Positions 1 to 12,250 of a stretch of DNA of 64,000 nucleotides are shown piece by piece. Positions within the stretch are counted from its first letter, which is position 1; each line of letters opens with the position of its first letter. The notes beneath the pieces are model-generated. The model did no database searches. It saw only the letters and a program-made list of their open reading frames with translations, and was not told the origin of the DNA. Position numbers and translations under genes: made by a program. Origin of the DNA: Isoetes taiwanensis (lineage: Eukaryota; Streptophyta; Lycopodiopsida; Isoetales; Isoetaceae); contig JAJEKV010000036.1 in the NCBI GenBank assembly GCA_021234155.1, forward strand, positions 2,162,996 to 2,226,995, given 5' to 3'.

Positions 1-350
1 CGCTTCCGACTCTCATTATGTTTGAATGTATTATATCTTCCTTCACAGACACTTCTGATTGAGATGCGCTTTTTGTGTCTCATTTCTATATCTCGCGGTA
101 GAAAAATCATACCGAGCCAAAACAATCAAAAAAATCTTTCATTAAGACAGCTCGTACTTCAAAGTACCACAGCTTTCAGTACTTGACCCCCTCGGTTTGT
201 TAGTATAACTCATAAGAATGGGAGCTGATATTTTTGTGTATTTTTTATGTGAACCATAACTGCCATATATGAACTTTATAAGTAGCTAGTTTTGGCCAGC
301 TTATGCCCTTGATTTTATGATTTTTTGTAAACCTTCAAAATGCCCCTTTA
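1..350. other. No recognisable feature
   Basis: This is AT-rich sequence with frequent stops in all frames. I see no conserved motif, tandem repeat or transposon end. Confidence 0.5.
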
Positions 351-408
351 ATGGTCCATCATGGACAGTTCAGTGTTAATAATCAAACTTCAAGGAAAAT
401 AGAAGCAA

Positions 409-600
409 GATCCAAATGCTATGGAGTTTCTAGTCCAATCGAGAGCCTCCGTGATTGCAAATTGCAGGAAATAAAAATGCACAGCTTGAATGCCATTATG
501 CCTACCGTTGAATGGGATATCCTGAAAATAGTCATCTTGTTAGTTGCAATACTTGGTAGTAACAAAAAACAAAAAAAAGCAAGCTCACAAACTATGCATC
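409..600. repeat. Inverted-repeat arm, partner at 6690-6880
   Basis: About 190 bases here match the reverse complement of 6690-6880, with long identical stretches such as TGCCATTATGCCTACCGTTG. The two arms lie in opposite orientation about 6.1 kb apart. The shared segment has no poly-A tail or clean terminal repeat. It could be two copies of one dispersed element, or an old inverted duplication that brackets the intervening 6 kb. The short 85-codon frame over this arm has no recognisable family and is probably not a gene. Confidence 0.7.
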
Positions 601-608
601 AACATTAG

Positions 609-2640
609 TATTCCTTTCACCATTTTCTAAGATCCACTTCTTCACCGCCTTCTTCAAGCAACCACAATATCGATTGAATTCGCCATCCTCACTATCCTCA
701 AAATAAAGCATTTGTTAAATCTCTCACAAATCTTGAAAACAGACGTAATCAAATAAAACTACCAGAGGTACATCACATTCAAAGTGAAGAGACATATCAA
801 TAGAACCAAATACATCATCACCATAAATACCATCATTACTTTCCTCGACATAATGCCAATAATGTATCTGTAAACTCTGAACTTTGTTGTCGCATTAATG
901 TGAATCCCACTTCAATATTAATGCATCATCTAGCACCACATTCCCTTCATAATCATAGCAATCCAACCAATTCCATCCATGTCCATCCTCAAAAGAAACA
1001 TAATTTCCATAATCTTCAACTACCAATCAATCATCCATTCTTGCTCTTTTGGGAAGTGGCAGCATCTCATCCTCTCCATCATCAATGACCTCATCATTCT
1101 TTCGTTCTTAGAAACCATGTCTCACACTCCCACACTTGAACGAATGAATAGAACTCAGTCTTATATATAACCCAATCCATGATTCCATCAGTTGGCAGCA
1201 TTAACAGTCATTAATTATTAAATCATAATCATTCGTATCAGATCTTGAACATTCTTATCTCATCACACAACTGTCATTTGTGAACCAAAGCAAACTGTTA
1301 TCACGTCTTTTCAATCCTTTTCACAAACTTAAATATTCAACAAATCCCCAGTTCACCGGCGTCCCTCGCCATCTCCTGCTATGGTGACACCGCCCGGCAA
1401 GTAAATACGAAATTAAATTCGGCGCAGAAATATTAAAGAGGGATAAAGAAAAAAAAAACTCCTTTATATAGGTAGTGAACCTAGCTTGAGAATTCTAAAA
1501 AGATGCTTGGAATCGGAAAATATTCGTCAATTACACAATCCACTTTCCGTCAAGTTTTAGACAAACAAAATTTGAGTATTGAGCTTCGCATTTTTGCCTT
1601 CAAATGCTTCTGGCGGAGGTACAATATAGGTTACGCCTGTTACTCCCAGGATACAAAGAAATGGCATTTTGTTTTATTTATGTTTGCGGTTCACGACGAA
1701 TGAATCAAGATTTCCACTATAACATGATTTTCAAGATTGATTTGGGAAGCAACATTTCATCTAGCGCCAAATTGAACTTATTCAAATCTAATAATCCTTC
1801 AAGGATACCATGATAAGATTATATGTATTTTTAACTCTTTTGACTTTTATAAAATTTTCAGTTTATCTTTAAATAAAAAGTATGATAGTTATCAAAGTTT
1901 AAAATTGCTTTCTAAACTAATTTTTACTTTAATCTATTTAAAATTAAATTTTCATCTCAAATGACTCTATATGATTAAAATGTTTTTTCCTCAAAATGTT
2001 TAAAAAAAGTTTAGATGAAATTAATCAAATGATTATATGTTTTAATTAAAAAAATTTGAATAGTTTATTTTTAAAGTAATTTTCAATATATATTTATTTC
2101 ATCAATAATAAAGTATTTAGTATTTATTATTAAATCATAAACTTTATCTTTTAATTAATCTTAATCTAATACATTTTTTTAAAGTATTTTTAAAGTGGTA
2201 AGTGTAAATTGTAAAATTCTCATACAGTTATAAGTCAATCACTTATCAAATCATCATATTTCATTTACAAATTATCCTGATTGGCAAATTTTAAATTTGT
2301 TAAGAAATCATTGAAAATAAAAAATTATAAGTATCCCTTTAAAACAAATTCACTAGAAAGCAAAGGAAATTAAATGTGTTTCTTTATAACAATTTTCTAA
2401 AAAACGAAAAGATAAAGTTATATATTTAGAACTTATAAAAATTATATAGAATAGAATAGAATAGAATTAAACATAACATATAACTTTAAAATGATATCCA
2501 TGTTCATTGCACTGATTAAATCCAAGTTTTGAATATGGCCCTTTACTCTTTGAACAATTTTGGCTCTTTGCCTGGGCTTCTTTTGTCAGACATTTATCCG
2601 TAGAGAATGTAAATTACATAGCTAAGTAGGTTACATAGAT
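609..2640. other. Gene-free, partly very AT-rich stretch
   Basis: No coding family is recognisable. From about 600 to 1140 the minus strand can be read as short acidic stretches that could be a decayed exon, but every frame is interrupted. From about 1810 to 2560 the sequence is extremely A+T rich, with runs of T and A and no repeat unit that I can define. Confidence 0.5.
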
Positions 2641-2647
2641 TTGCTTT

Positions 2648-3844
2648 TTGCTATCCATTACACATTATTGGAACACCAAATTTCTGCTGCGCAAACAGAA
2701 ACAGACAGATTCTTGGATATGCCCCTTGCTTGTGCATGGAACTTGGGGTTCAATCTATGGGCTAAACACTAGGCGGGTTGTCAAGGTCATTCATGATCAA
2801 TTTGAGGATGTGGTTGCAGAGTATAAGGCACAAAAGTGAAGCAGGAAGCACTCCCATGGCCTTAGTAATCTGCTACAAGCTTTTGGGGTGTAAATGTAAT
2901 GCACATCAAGATTCTTCATTTTGGCTCACTAGAGGATAGTACTAGCCTTTGATCTTGATGGAGAGACTGCCACAAATGAAAGCTGAAACCATGGACGCAT
3001 TATATGAATTATATGGCAGAGATAAGGTGCCCAGGGATTTTGCTTGGCCCTATATTTTGGCTCATTCTAATCTTCACTATGAAGATACAAGTGATATGGA
3101 TGACCTAATCGCGGTGTTCTTAGTCGGGATCTTCGTAATATTGGAGGTCCAAAAGTCCGCATTGCTAGCCGCAGATGTACGCCTTGTTGGTCGTGGCAAT
3201 TATGAAGAGAATATGAGCTTCGAGGATTTTAGTTTGCACTTCGATCTCTCACAAGCTTATTGTATAGATTTTGGCATACAAGAATTAGATTCTACACTTT
3301 CACCGAAATTCATTTGCTTTTAATTGGCGAGAAAGATTTGGATATTATGTCCGAAGAGTTTCATGTCGCAGTTAAGGTGAAAAGAACCATTGTTGAAGAG
3401 CAAGATGTAGAGGAAAGAATAAGGTTTGAGAAAGAGTATGCTCAAGTCGCAAAAGAAAACAAATGTGTGAAATACTAGCCAAGAGCTTTGCCACAGAGAC
3501 TGTACAGTATTATTCACTCATCAGTTGGATCCATTATTCATGCTTGAACCATTTCTCGTTAGCTGTTGAGGAAAAGAACCATTGTTGAAGACCAAGATGT
3601 AGTAAGGTTTGAAGAAGACTATGTCCCCACCTCGGTAAAAATCTATTGGTCTATGCTTGAACAATTTTTGTTAGTCAGTAGTATTGGCGTTATTCCTTCG
3701 TTGCATGTTTTCCTTAGTTTGTACTTTGTATCAATTTCCTTAGTGCTAAGGAATAACGGCACGAGATTCAAGCCACTTCGAAGAGCCCAAATTACCGAAG
3801 AGTCCGTTCTACCCAATTTCGAAGAATCCTTTAGTCCCATCTAA
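2648..3844 (+). pseudogene. Unrecognised fragmented gene, weakly kinase-like
   Basis: Three or four plus-strand frames follow one another: 2648-2839, 2949-3323, 3260-3478 and 3566-3844. The first reads a glycine-rich GTWGSIYGL followed by VVKVIHD, which resembles the nucleotide loop and lysine strand of a protein kinase. The second ends with YCIDFGI, loosely like a DFG segment. This is too little to name a kinase. A short segment, KRTIVE(E/D)QDV, occurs twice about 190 bases apart, so part of the gene was duplicated. Frame breaks and the absence of a complete domain indicate a relic. It could also be spurious coding potential. Confidence 0.3.
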
Positions 3845-5190
3845 CTCAGATCTTCCATACCAACTGTTTTTTATGGTTGTCGAATACTAGCTGTTATGGT
3901 GGCTTTTCCATAAACATCTTGATATTTCCTTTGTGCATAAACAATGTCTCTACAAACCCTCTATGAGCTTAAAGAAACCTGCTAAGCAATTGTTAGAAAA
4001 TCTCTTTTCCAAATCTCTGAATAATATGCAGGTCGCCGCTATGAAAGACCGCCATAAAATCTTGCTAAATCAGGCTCCAGTCTGAAAAATACCTATGTCA
4101 ATTATTATGAACAATGGTTATGGTACGAAGAAGGTTATACCTCTCATTAATATCGCTATATTTTATGCAATTTTTTAAACTTATTATTTTTGAAGATCAT
4201 ATATGGCTAATCCATATTTATAATAACGCATAAAAGAATCATATGACATGGGCTTATTTTCTCTTCGCAAGATAAAAAAGTGAATGTTACACATGGGCCA
4301 TTGTACATCCCAAAATGCAAACTCATCCTACTAATCTCTCGCACTAGAAATAAAATTTCTCCATTTGCATTAATCGTCTCCACTTTTGCACTTCCGAGTC
4401 CGCCAGAGCTTAATTTTGCCTTCACCATTTTCGGAGTGCTTTCGGATCAAATCCTGCTTTGTCTAACGAAATCAGACGTATCCAACTCTTGCCCGGACCA
4501 TTGAACACATTTTAAGCCATTGCTTCAAACAAAAATATTTTCGTATGGAACGTCCGTTTTATTTAAAACCACTTTCCTCACTTCTCGAGAAAAGTTGATT
4601 CATATTTTGGCAGCATTTGTAATAGCCCTTCGTATCTTATTCCCTTAAAGATGGCATGACTAACCTTATAATCCAATAAGTATCAACTTAGCTTAAACTA
4701 TTCCCCAATCATTCTCCTAGCACCTTTAATTCAACTAGGAACTAGTACTAAAAACTACACAAAACATATACTTCAATGGTTTAAGATTGTGGCAAAACAT
4801 TGAACTAGTTACTATCCATCAGTTGGCCGAGCAAGGCAATGCTATACAACAATTTTAGGTTACCCCCAATATACATCTCCAACATCCCAAGCATTTACCA
4901 GATGATCTTCTTTTTCAACTGACTAATCCTTTGTATGGTTTCTCCCACATTCTACGTATTCAAAATTCTATCCCCAAGTGATTATTTGGCTCCATCTTAT
5001 CGGGTGAATGAACAATAAGCTAGTTGGGTCAATATAGAGAAGATACGATCTTCAACAAGTCATGTAAGTACATAGGTTTCAAACTTAAAAGCAAGAACTA
5101 TTCAATATGACATGGATTGTATTCTCTGGCATGTTTTTTTTTTCAACCATTGCTTTTGTTAACTAGTTTGCAAGCTGCATCGCAATATTA
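3845..5190. other. Unassigned, probably copia 3' flank
   Basis: I find no domain here. Because the Ty1/copia RNase H relic just to the right is on the minus strand, this stretch is where its 3' untranslated region and 3' LTR would lie. No LTR pair or polypurine tract can be identified, so the assignment is only positional. Confidence 0.35.
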
Positions 5191-5194
5191 ATAT

Positions 5195-5900
5195 AACTTT
5201 GCTATAACTTTTCTCACAGTATGCATTTTAATCTCAATGTACCTTGTCCTTTTATGCATTACTGGTTTTTGTCATAGCAATAAAATCGGATTAACCCAAT
5301 AAATAATCGTTGGATCATCCTATTTCATGCAGCAATCTGTAGCCCAAACATCTTTATTAGCTCCCATTCCCAATGTTGCAGAAGCATATTCTGCCTCTAT
5401 TGACAGTGCAAAGGAGCTTTGTTGCTTCATTATGAACCCATTCCGAGATTTTCTTTTATTTAAGTCACCTGTCATTCTCTACATCACAAGATGCTTTCTT
5501 ATTTGAACAGTCTACAATGACTAAATTTTGAGCACCTTCTAATATTTTAAAATTCATTTAGCAGACATCCAATGCAATGTTCCTAGGTTGCTGCAATACA
5601 AGGTCGTCTGCAATTAACAAGACATAATAACCTTCCAATCACCTCCTTGTATAGCACTGCTTTCACAACTTCTATATCATGTTCATTTTTTGAACATATA
5701 TCAATACGTACCTTGTTGCCCTCTTATACATCGCATTCATGTAGTGCAATCCCTAAAACATCCTTTAGAAAACTATTAACTAACCGTCTAATGGTCAATT
5801 TGATAGGGCAAAATTATTAACCTAATGCCTAGTCTGCCAATGCTGTTCAAGAAAATATTGAATGCACGCCTACTAGGCAAACAGATCCAGACGAAGAATT
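5195..5900 (-). pseudogene. Ty1/copia pol relic (RT end and RNase H)
   Basis: Read on the minus strand, 5377-5409 gives ALSIEAEYASA, the copia RNase H signature normally written STAEAEY. Downstream, 5210-5290 gives NPILL followed by KPVMHKRTRYIEIKMH, matching the conserved copia C-terminal pattern N-x-V-x-H-x-R-[ST]-K-H-I-[DE]-I. Upstream on that strand (5480-5830) are pieces resembling the end of the reverse transcriptase, broken by stops. Known of the family: the polyprotein order is gag, protease, integrase, RT, RNase H. Only the last part survives, with several stops and frame changes, so the copy is old and inactive. No LTRs were recognised. Confidence 0.7.
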
Positions 5901-6689
5901 TCATTAAAATGACATTTACATTCTTTTGCATGAATAAAGCAGTGGAGTCCAAACATGGTGTAGGTAATGTGAACAATTGTTGCTTCCCACAGCCTTTAGG
6001 GCAATATAAGTTTTGTTACCTATCACTAGGAATGCCATAAGCATTTTTTGATAGTAAGGATACTAAGAATGTCCCTAGAGATGAAGTTTTTGTTACCCAT
6101 TTTTGAAGATTGGACTTAGTTGCATTGAGACAAGGCATGCTTAAAGATGATACCTATATATTAGTACATGTATCCACATGGTCTAAGATAAAGCAGGATT
6201 ATCTAACTTACTTGCGAAGATAGCTCGACAAAACACTTGCATCTTATGCTTATGAGCTATTAATCATTGCAAAATTAACACTACAAGGGCTAATGGGGGA
6301 TTGATTTGCAAGGGGTCTCAGATAATACATGTCGCGTTAAGCGTGAGAAGGGGGTTCTTTGAAATTTCAAAGCACGTATACATAAGGTAGGTGATACATT
6401 TTGGCTACCGGTGTAAGGTTTTTTTACGGTTTCGGCCGGGTTTTCTTGGCTTTGCAATGAGCTAGGAATATGTTTGAGGGCTAGAGCTTGGTTGCCGGAT
6501 GCCCTGAGGATAAGTTTGAGGGTCGATTCGACTTTGGAGGTGAGTTTTCCATTGTCTTTTTTTTGCTGTACGCTCCAAAACTCTTAGTTGCAAGGTAGAC
6601 TTCTCATATTTTATCTGCCCTAAAACTTGTGAAGCAGATCAAAGAAGACCCTTTGAAGTTATTTGGTGTGTGTAACGATTACTTTGTAA
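5901..6689. other. No recognisable feature
   Basis: The sequence has short frames only. Nothing conserved was seen, although upstream copia RT or integrase remnants on the minus strand would be expected here. Confidence 0.4.
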
Positions 6690-6880
6690 GCTTGTTTTTT
6701 TTTGTTTTTTGTTACTACCAGGTATTGCAACTAACAAGATGACTATTTTCAGGATATCCCATTCAACGGTAGGCATAATGGCATCCAAGCTCAAGAATTT
6801 TATTCCCAGTTTGCAATGTGGAGGCTCTCCCGGTGGACTAGAAACTCCATAGCCAGCTGGATCTTGCTTCTTTCCTTGAA
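6690..6880. repeat. Inverted-repeat arm, partner at 409-600
   Basis: This is the reverse complement of the arm at 409-600, including the motif that reads CAACGGTAGGCATAATGGCA here. It ends about 40 bases before the chaperonin relic. The arm itself shows no coding family. Confidence 0.7.
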
Positions 6881-6922
6881 GTTTGATTATTAACCCTAAA
6901 TGGGATCTTTGCTTCTTTCCAG

Positions 6923-7374
6923 ATTCGTGTTGACATTGTGAAACGAGCTTTATATTACCCTATTAAACTCATTGCAAAGAATGTTGGAATGAACGGAAGT
7001 GTAGCAAGTAAGAAAGTTCTTACTTATCTATTCTACTTTCCATTGTGAATTTACTTGGCTATTTGTGTGGGAAATTTAGGTATTATCTAATGATGACCTG
7101 AAGTATGGGTATAATGCTGCTACTGGGGTCTGGCTTGATGGTAGCCTACATTATTGATCTAGGTAAGGTTAGTCCTGGGGAGTCAAATTAGGGTTTGAAG
7201 TTCTTGCTCCAACCTTATGCAAAAATATTCTTTTCGCAGGTGGTAAAGTGCTGCCTAAAACATGCAGGTTCTATAGCTAAGGCATTCCTTACATCAGATG
7301 TTGTTGTTGTTGTTGTTGTTGTTGTTGATATACAGTAGCCAGAGCCTACTTCAACTGAAAATCCAATGGATAAG
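6923..7374 (+). pseudogene. CPN60B-like: Chaperonin-60 beta (plastid type) pseudogene, three C-terminal exons
   Basis: The intact gene encodes the plastid 60-kDa chaperonin beta subunit, part of the double-ring Cpn60 that folds proteins such as Rubisco large subunit. Three exon-like blocks with consensus splice sites keep the family order. Exon 6923-7007 reads [20 protein letters not shown] and ends at a GTAAG donor. Exon 7080-7162 follows an AG and reads LSNDDLKYGYNAATG. Exon 7240-7374 follows TTTTCGCAG, reads VVKCCLKHAGSIAKAFLTSD, then a run of nine GTT codons, DIQ, a stop, and PEPTSTENPMDK before a GTATGG donor. Introns are retained, so this is a genomic-duplication relic and not a processed copy. 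Stops, loss of the upstream domains and the absent final exon show that it is dead. Confidence 0.85.
7300..7326 (+). repeat. (GTT)9 microsatellite inside the chaperonin exon
   Basis: Nine consecutive GTT triplets lie in frame with the pseudogene exon and would encode valine. They sit where Cpn60 beta normally has a short valine stretch after the conserved SD and before the PEP segment, so the microsatellite grew from a coding valine run after constraint was lost. Confidence 0.9.
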
Positions 7375-8785
7375 GTATGGTTTAATGAGGATAAATTAGT
7401 TGTTGATTGAATTAGCATGCTTCTAACATATAATATTATGGATATTAGAGGACATGCTTTTGGCCTATAGGAAATGCTTGTTAATTCAAGCCAAAGAAGT
7501 CAAATCAGCACTACATGGTTCATGCAGCTTTTTAGTTCTTTGGGGTTCATCAATCTCTCATCTGATATCCATGATGTCAATAGAAAATATAGTGGTTGAT
7601 ATATATTTCGTATTTCTGCATTTAACTTATGGCCTGTAAGAAAGTGTTATGTGCTTCTTTCGGTCTTACTAATTGATCGTTCATTTATGTAGGCAAGAAA
7701 TAAGGTATACTTTTGATGTGATTACAACCTTCAAAAGCAATGTACATGAAGATGATGGTATTCCCATTTGCTACATTTGAATGAGAATAATCCTACAATG
7801 TTTGTTTTAGACATCAGAATGTTTACATGCGGCTTGCTGCTTATCACTGATGTTCTGTCCCATTGGGTTGGTTGCAAAACTTAATGGGTTTATCTGAGGT
7901 AAATCCAAGATCCAATACTGATCATGACATGAAATTACAAATTGTGTTGTTGAGTTGACGTACAGTAAGTTTGGCGTGCCTTTATTTACTATTGTCAGGT
8001 GTTTATGTCTAGAGTGTATCCTATTGTTTAAATTTGGTTTTCCCAGGGATCCGAAATTTTTTTGGATTTTTTTTCCAGGTTGGTTTTCCTAAGGTTCCAA
8101 GGGTTGTGGCTACCGGGAAACATTTCAGATATTCTGGGAAGGGACTCGCAAAGAACACAAAAACCGGTCGCAGGCATCGTTGTTGGTCCTCTTGCTCTTC
8201 CATCTGCAATAACTGTCCAGGGAGTTCCACATGTTGATGTTCGTATTCACGGCGAATGGCGGTCATCCTGCTCTCCCTCTCGCTATGTGATTTGCGATGT
8301 TGCTCGACATTTAGACGTACAATGTGTGGGAAAATCTGAATGGGAGGCTGACCATAGGAACAATGTCTAGCAACCCCATAAATAAAATAAGAAAATATGC
8401 AAAGGCAAGAGAGAGGACAATGGCGACAACTTCTCATTGGGATAAAAAACCCCACCCTTTCGGGTTTTTGAGGAAAATCCTAATGAGAAATGGTCGCTCG
8501 CTACGGCCTCGAGGATGCCTTGAAGAGTAAGGTAGGAAATTGGTGAAGCCCGCCAATGCGCATCAACGCCATGGAATGTGTGAAACCTGGAAAAAAGGAG
8601 AAATGCCTAGAAAGTACCCATTAAACGTTAATAAAATAGATACAACCATAGCAGGCGAGCACCCCTCAAGAAAATAGTCCCCATAACGCAAAAACACCCA
8701 TTAGACATTAGGAACTGTAAACAAATATCATATCATAATATATATACAATAACTTTTGTCCATAGAGATATTGATCTCGGCCGTT
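7375..8785. other. Unassigned stretch
   Basis: Several overlapping short frames on both strands at 8021-8530 have no recognisable family. The last chaperonin exon, with its GYGY-like tail, was not found. The right edge (8777-8803) carries a small palindrome that became the LINE target site. Confidence 0.4.
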
Positions 8786-8803
8786 CAAATTTAAGATCAA
8801 CGG
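8786..8803. repeat. L1 target-site duplication, left copy
   Basis: The 18-base sequence CAAATTTAAGATCAACGG is repeated exactly at 15347-15364, directly after the poly-A tail. This is the hallmark of target-primed reverse transcription. Confidence 0.95.
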
Positions 8804-9269
8804 ACATAGTACATGGAATAGGGGAAGGGGGATGAACGTTAAGCGCTCTATTTGGCGCCTCGGGCTCCGTCCTCCAGCCTTCGATGGATGAGGCCTTTAG
8901 GGAGGCTGTTCTCCAAGCTTGGGATTCCGGACATCCCTTACGAAGTATGATGTGACGATCATTTGCTATTGATAGTATAATCATTGATTCGTACAATTCT
9001 AGAAGTAGAATAGGATTTAGTAGAACAGCCATATGGCTGATCATTTTCTTAGCATTTTGGGTTTTGACAGAGTAGGATCTTTAAAATTACAGCCCATAAT
9101 TGGGCTACCTTGCCCTAGGTAGATTTAACCGAAATCTCTTTCAAATCTCCGTTCTTGAGAGATTTGGAATTGAACCTATTCTCCACTGGACAAGCTTCTT
9201 TGATCTCCGTGGGCTTGGTTTTTCAATGACTTCTGATTCTTGTTTGGAGATCTGTGGTGAAAACTAGAT

Positions 9270-11230
9270 ATGGCAAGCAAAACAGGAAAATTTGGCTCAA
9301 TCAACCCAAGAGTCTAACGGACAAAGAAAAGGCTCTCCGTATGATTGAAGATGATGAATGGACTAATATTTTTGGTTGGACAGTAAGAATGACAAGGTCT
9401 GGGCGAAAATGAAATCTATGTACATCACCTTTGCTTTAATTCAAGATCAACGGAAAGCAGCGACGGTTTGCATGGAGGTTCTTGCTGATGGGGTTATCTG
9501 CGAAACTCTGAGTAAAATGGAAGCCGTGGAAAAAGACTATCTGCATTGGAAGAGCCAATGATAGGGACTGGGCATGGAATATGTTCGAACTTCTGCAGAA
9601 ATGGGCGAAACCTATGTAAAAGGATGATGGTGAAACAAGGCCACTCACGAGGCCCATTGCTGCGACCCTCAAGAACAACATTTTCCAAAAATCCATGAGC
9701 GAAGTTGCTCAACGCGGCAAAGGCCATTCTTACGGACATTGAAAACCTCAAAGCTGGAACTCTAAGGCTTCCATAAAGCTCATTAAAAGATGGGAAGAGG
9801 CGGATGACAGAGTTATTGAGCACCACCGGAGGCAGGCTATCGCGAAGTAAACTCCCTTCAGGCTCAGATCTGCTCCTTAAAGATGTCTCACAAGAATACG
9901 GTATTTATCAGACAAGGCTCAAAAAGGACACTTGTGCATGCAAAGATCGGGGATTCTAATGGCTATTTTAACCGCTTGAGACAAACCAATGCGATTGCAA
10001 GAACTGCATGGACCTACACAACAACGGCATGAGCGAGAATCAGCACCTCGATCGAGGATCGAGAAAGTATGTAACGGATTCCTGTCATCGGCAAGGCGAC
10101 AAAGCAAAAGGTCAATTCTTTCCTCATATAAAAATGCTTTGTTAAATATCGACCCTTGTGCTAACTTGACAAATCTAAAGTTAACTTGGATTATATTGAT
10201 CTTTAAGTGTGCAAGATTCCACGACTGTAAACTTGTACTGCACTGACAGGAGGAATGCTTATCTATTTTCCATCAAAATGCCCTCTATTGGAGAAATCAA
10301 GTTTTGGATTACCAAAACTCATAGAATACCCATCTCACGCTCCTGCTCAAGATTGATGTGAACGTTTGAGGTCCCTGTAAGGATAATTTTAGTGTTACCT
10401 ACACCGCTAAAAAGAAATTGGGCAAAATTAGTAACAACGAGTTCTATATCATGAGATGGAGCCCATTATTTACCCTGGTAACCCAAAGTATATCTCCACT
10501 TCTACCCGGGTAACATTTCCGAATATGCCCCTCACTTTATGGATAATTTCTCACCTAAAGGCCATCTCGAAAGGCAAAGGAGATATTATCTCTATTAATA
10601 TCCCCAAACAAATTTCCCCTATGCGTATATCCAAAGAAATTGACTCAAGATGGCTTAAAATGTTAAAATAAAGATCTCGGAGGCGAAACTCGGATTTAGA
10701 AGTGGTGTATTCAAAAACTCCTACCCATAAGATGCTTGAAGAAGCTGCACCTCAAGGGGAAAAAAACTATACCGGTTAAACCCCTTCTCATCATTAGGCG
10801 GGGAGTGGCCCCCCAAAATATAACTGATCCTGCTTCGGGCCCTGCTTTCGGGCTCATATGGATTGTAAAACCATTACCCAAAGGGACCACGATGATCATC
10901 ATTCAGATTTCACTCTCAGCGGTGACTCTCTGTTTATGAATAAAAATTGGGATTTTCTTATCAAGAATGTCAACTTGGAAGTCAATTTAAAAGCAGGGCA
11001 TGGTGACTCTATCTTTCCCTCTTAAGGAGGAAAACTTCGAGGAGAGCCCGAGAACTATAATTAGGACCATGAATTCATACATTCTTGCAATGAGGATGGA
11101 TGGAAGCGAGATCACTTCGAGAAGAAGGGAAGGGGCGAAGAAAACCTACATTGGACCTCACGAGATTGAGCCCAAGGAATTACGCCATCCAATCCGGGAT
11201 GGCCAAGGGAAGGTATATAAATGTTAATGT
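9270..11230 (+). pseudogene. LINE ORF1 (DUF4283-like gag), broken
   Basis: Pieces in changing frames fit the ORF1 protein of plant L1 elements. At 10250-10350 the sequence reads NAYLFSIKMPSIGEIKFWIT, and at 10456-10671 a frame contains PNMPLTLWIISHLKAISKGKG. Both resemble the DUF4283 pattern (LF.I..P.EGE..W.. and a conserved P-x-LW). The frame at 11000-11227 is basic and may be the C-terminal linker. In L1 elements this protein binds the element RNA. Stops separate all pieces. The exact start cannot be set. The evidence is pattern similarity plus position upstream of the endonuclease. Confidence 0.6.
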
Positions 11231-11299
11231 CTAACCCCTTAAAATTATTACGGAATCTCCGGGCATAAATAAATATCATCAAAGGGAACGCGTTTAAAG

Positions 11300-12250
11300 G
11301 TGCGTATATCTACCCTTAACCACGATATTTTGCTTATCCGGGAGCATAAGATCCATGATCTTAACCATAATGAGATTATCTCTAGATCCCTTCCTCCTAA
11401 TTTTAAAAGTTTGGTCTATAAGTGCTAATGACTTCGTCTGCGCGGTATTGCCATAGTGTGGAACATGAGAACCAACCTAGAGGTAGTTCACATGGTCAAT
11501 GATAACTTGATGGTAGGTGGCAGATTTTGGTAGGTAATCACGGGCCACTGAAACTATAGCCATAGCTAATGTGTACTCTTATCATAATCCCTCTCCGAGG
11601 ATTGTTGTGTGGAATCAAATTAATCAAAGTTTGGCTAATATTGATCTTTGATGATCTTATTAAGCCGGAGACTTTAATATGGTCACCGATAGCTACATGA
11701 AAAATAGGAATTTTAAAGCTCTCTTGCCTCGAGGAGCGAGGTGCTTGGTCCAAACTTCTAGCGATCACAATCTCAGAATTGCGAACTAAACCTAATTCAT
11801 TTAGCTGGTCTGATCATAGAATAGATCCGATTCTTTGCCTTCATGACCGTTTTTACCTCGGTGAGAACCTTTGAATTTGCAGGCGTGTAGGGTGGATAAT
11901 CTAACGGGATATACCCTCTCGACCACTATCCTCGACAAATCTGTTTTATTGGCAAGAACATGCATAACAATAGAAAATCCTTTTTCAAGCTTAATGTTAA
12001 TCTTCTGGACCATGAGGAGTTTATGGAAAAGCTCCAGAACATTATAAACTGCCATCCCATGCCAGCTGGGGAGATTGGTTGGATGTGGTGGTGGATTAAT
12101 GTTGCCAAACACATTAAAAAGTTGGCTGAAATCTTTGGGGCAAAGAGATCCACTACCGGAAGCAAGCCAAGGCTGGCTAATCGAGAGCGACCTAAGTGTT
12201 GCCCTGGCGACATGCAAGAAGACATCAAAATTCAGATAGAGAAGGAGGAA
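11300..12250 (+). pseudogene. LINE ORF2 endonuclease (EEP) domain, broken
   Basis: The region is read across frames. Near 11330-11420 it gives ILLIREHKIHDLN, the QE(H/T)K segment of plant L1 endonucleases. Near 11440-11470 it gives RGIAIVWN, the usual GIA.LW motif. At 11667-11684 it gives GDFNMV, the catalytic GDFN motif. At about 11805 it gives WSDHR, the usual conserved SDH. This apurinic-endonuclease-like domain nicks target DNA so that reverse transcription can start. Frames change several times, so it is inactive as written. The ORF on the opposite strand at 11801-12358 is a shadow. Confidence 0.75.

Noticed and set aside
4207-4504. Copia gag-pre-integrase segment on the plus strand
   Set aside because: A plus-strand reading VTHGPLYIPKCKLILL loosely resembles a copia block, but the clear RNase H relic nearby is on the minus strand and the match is short, so I left it unassigned.
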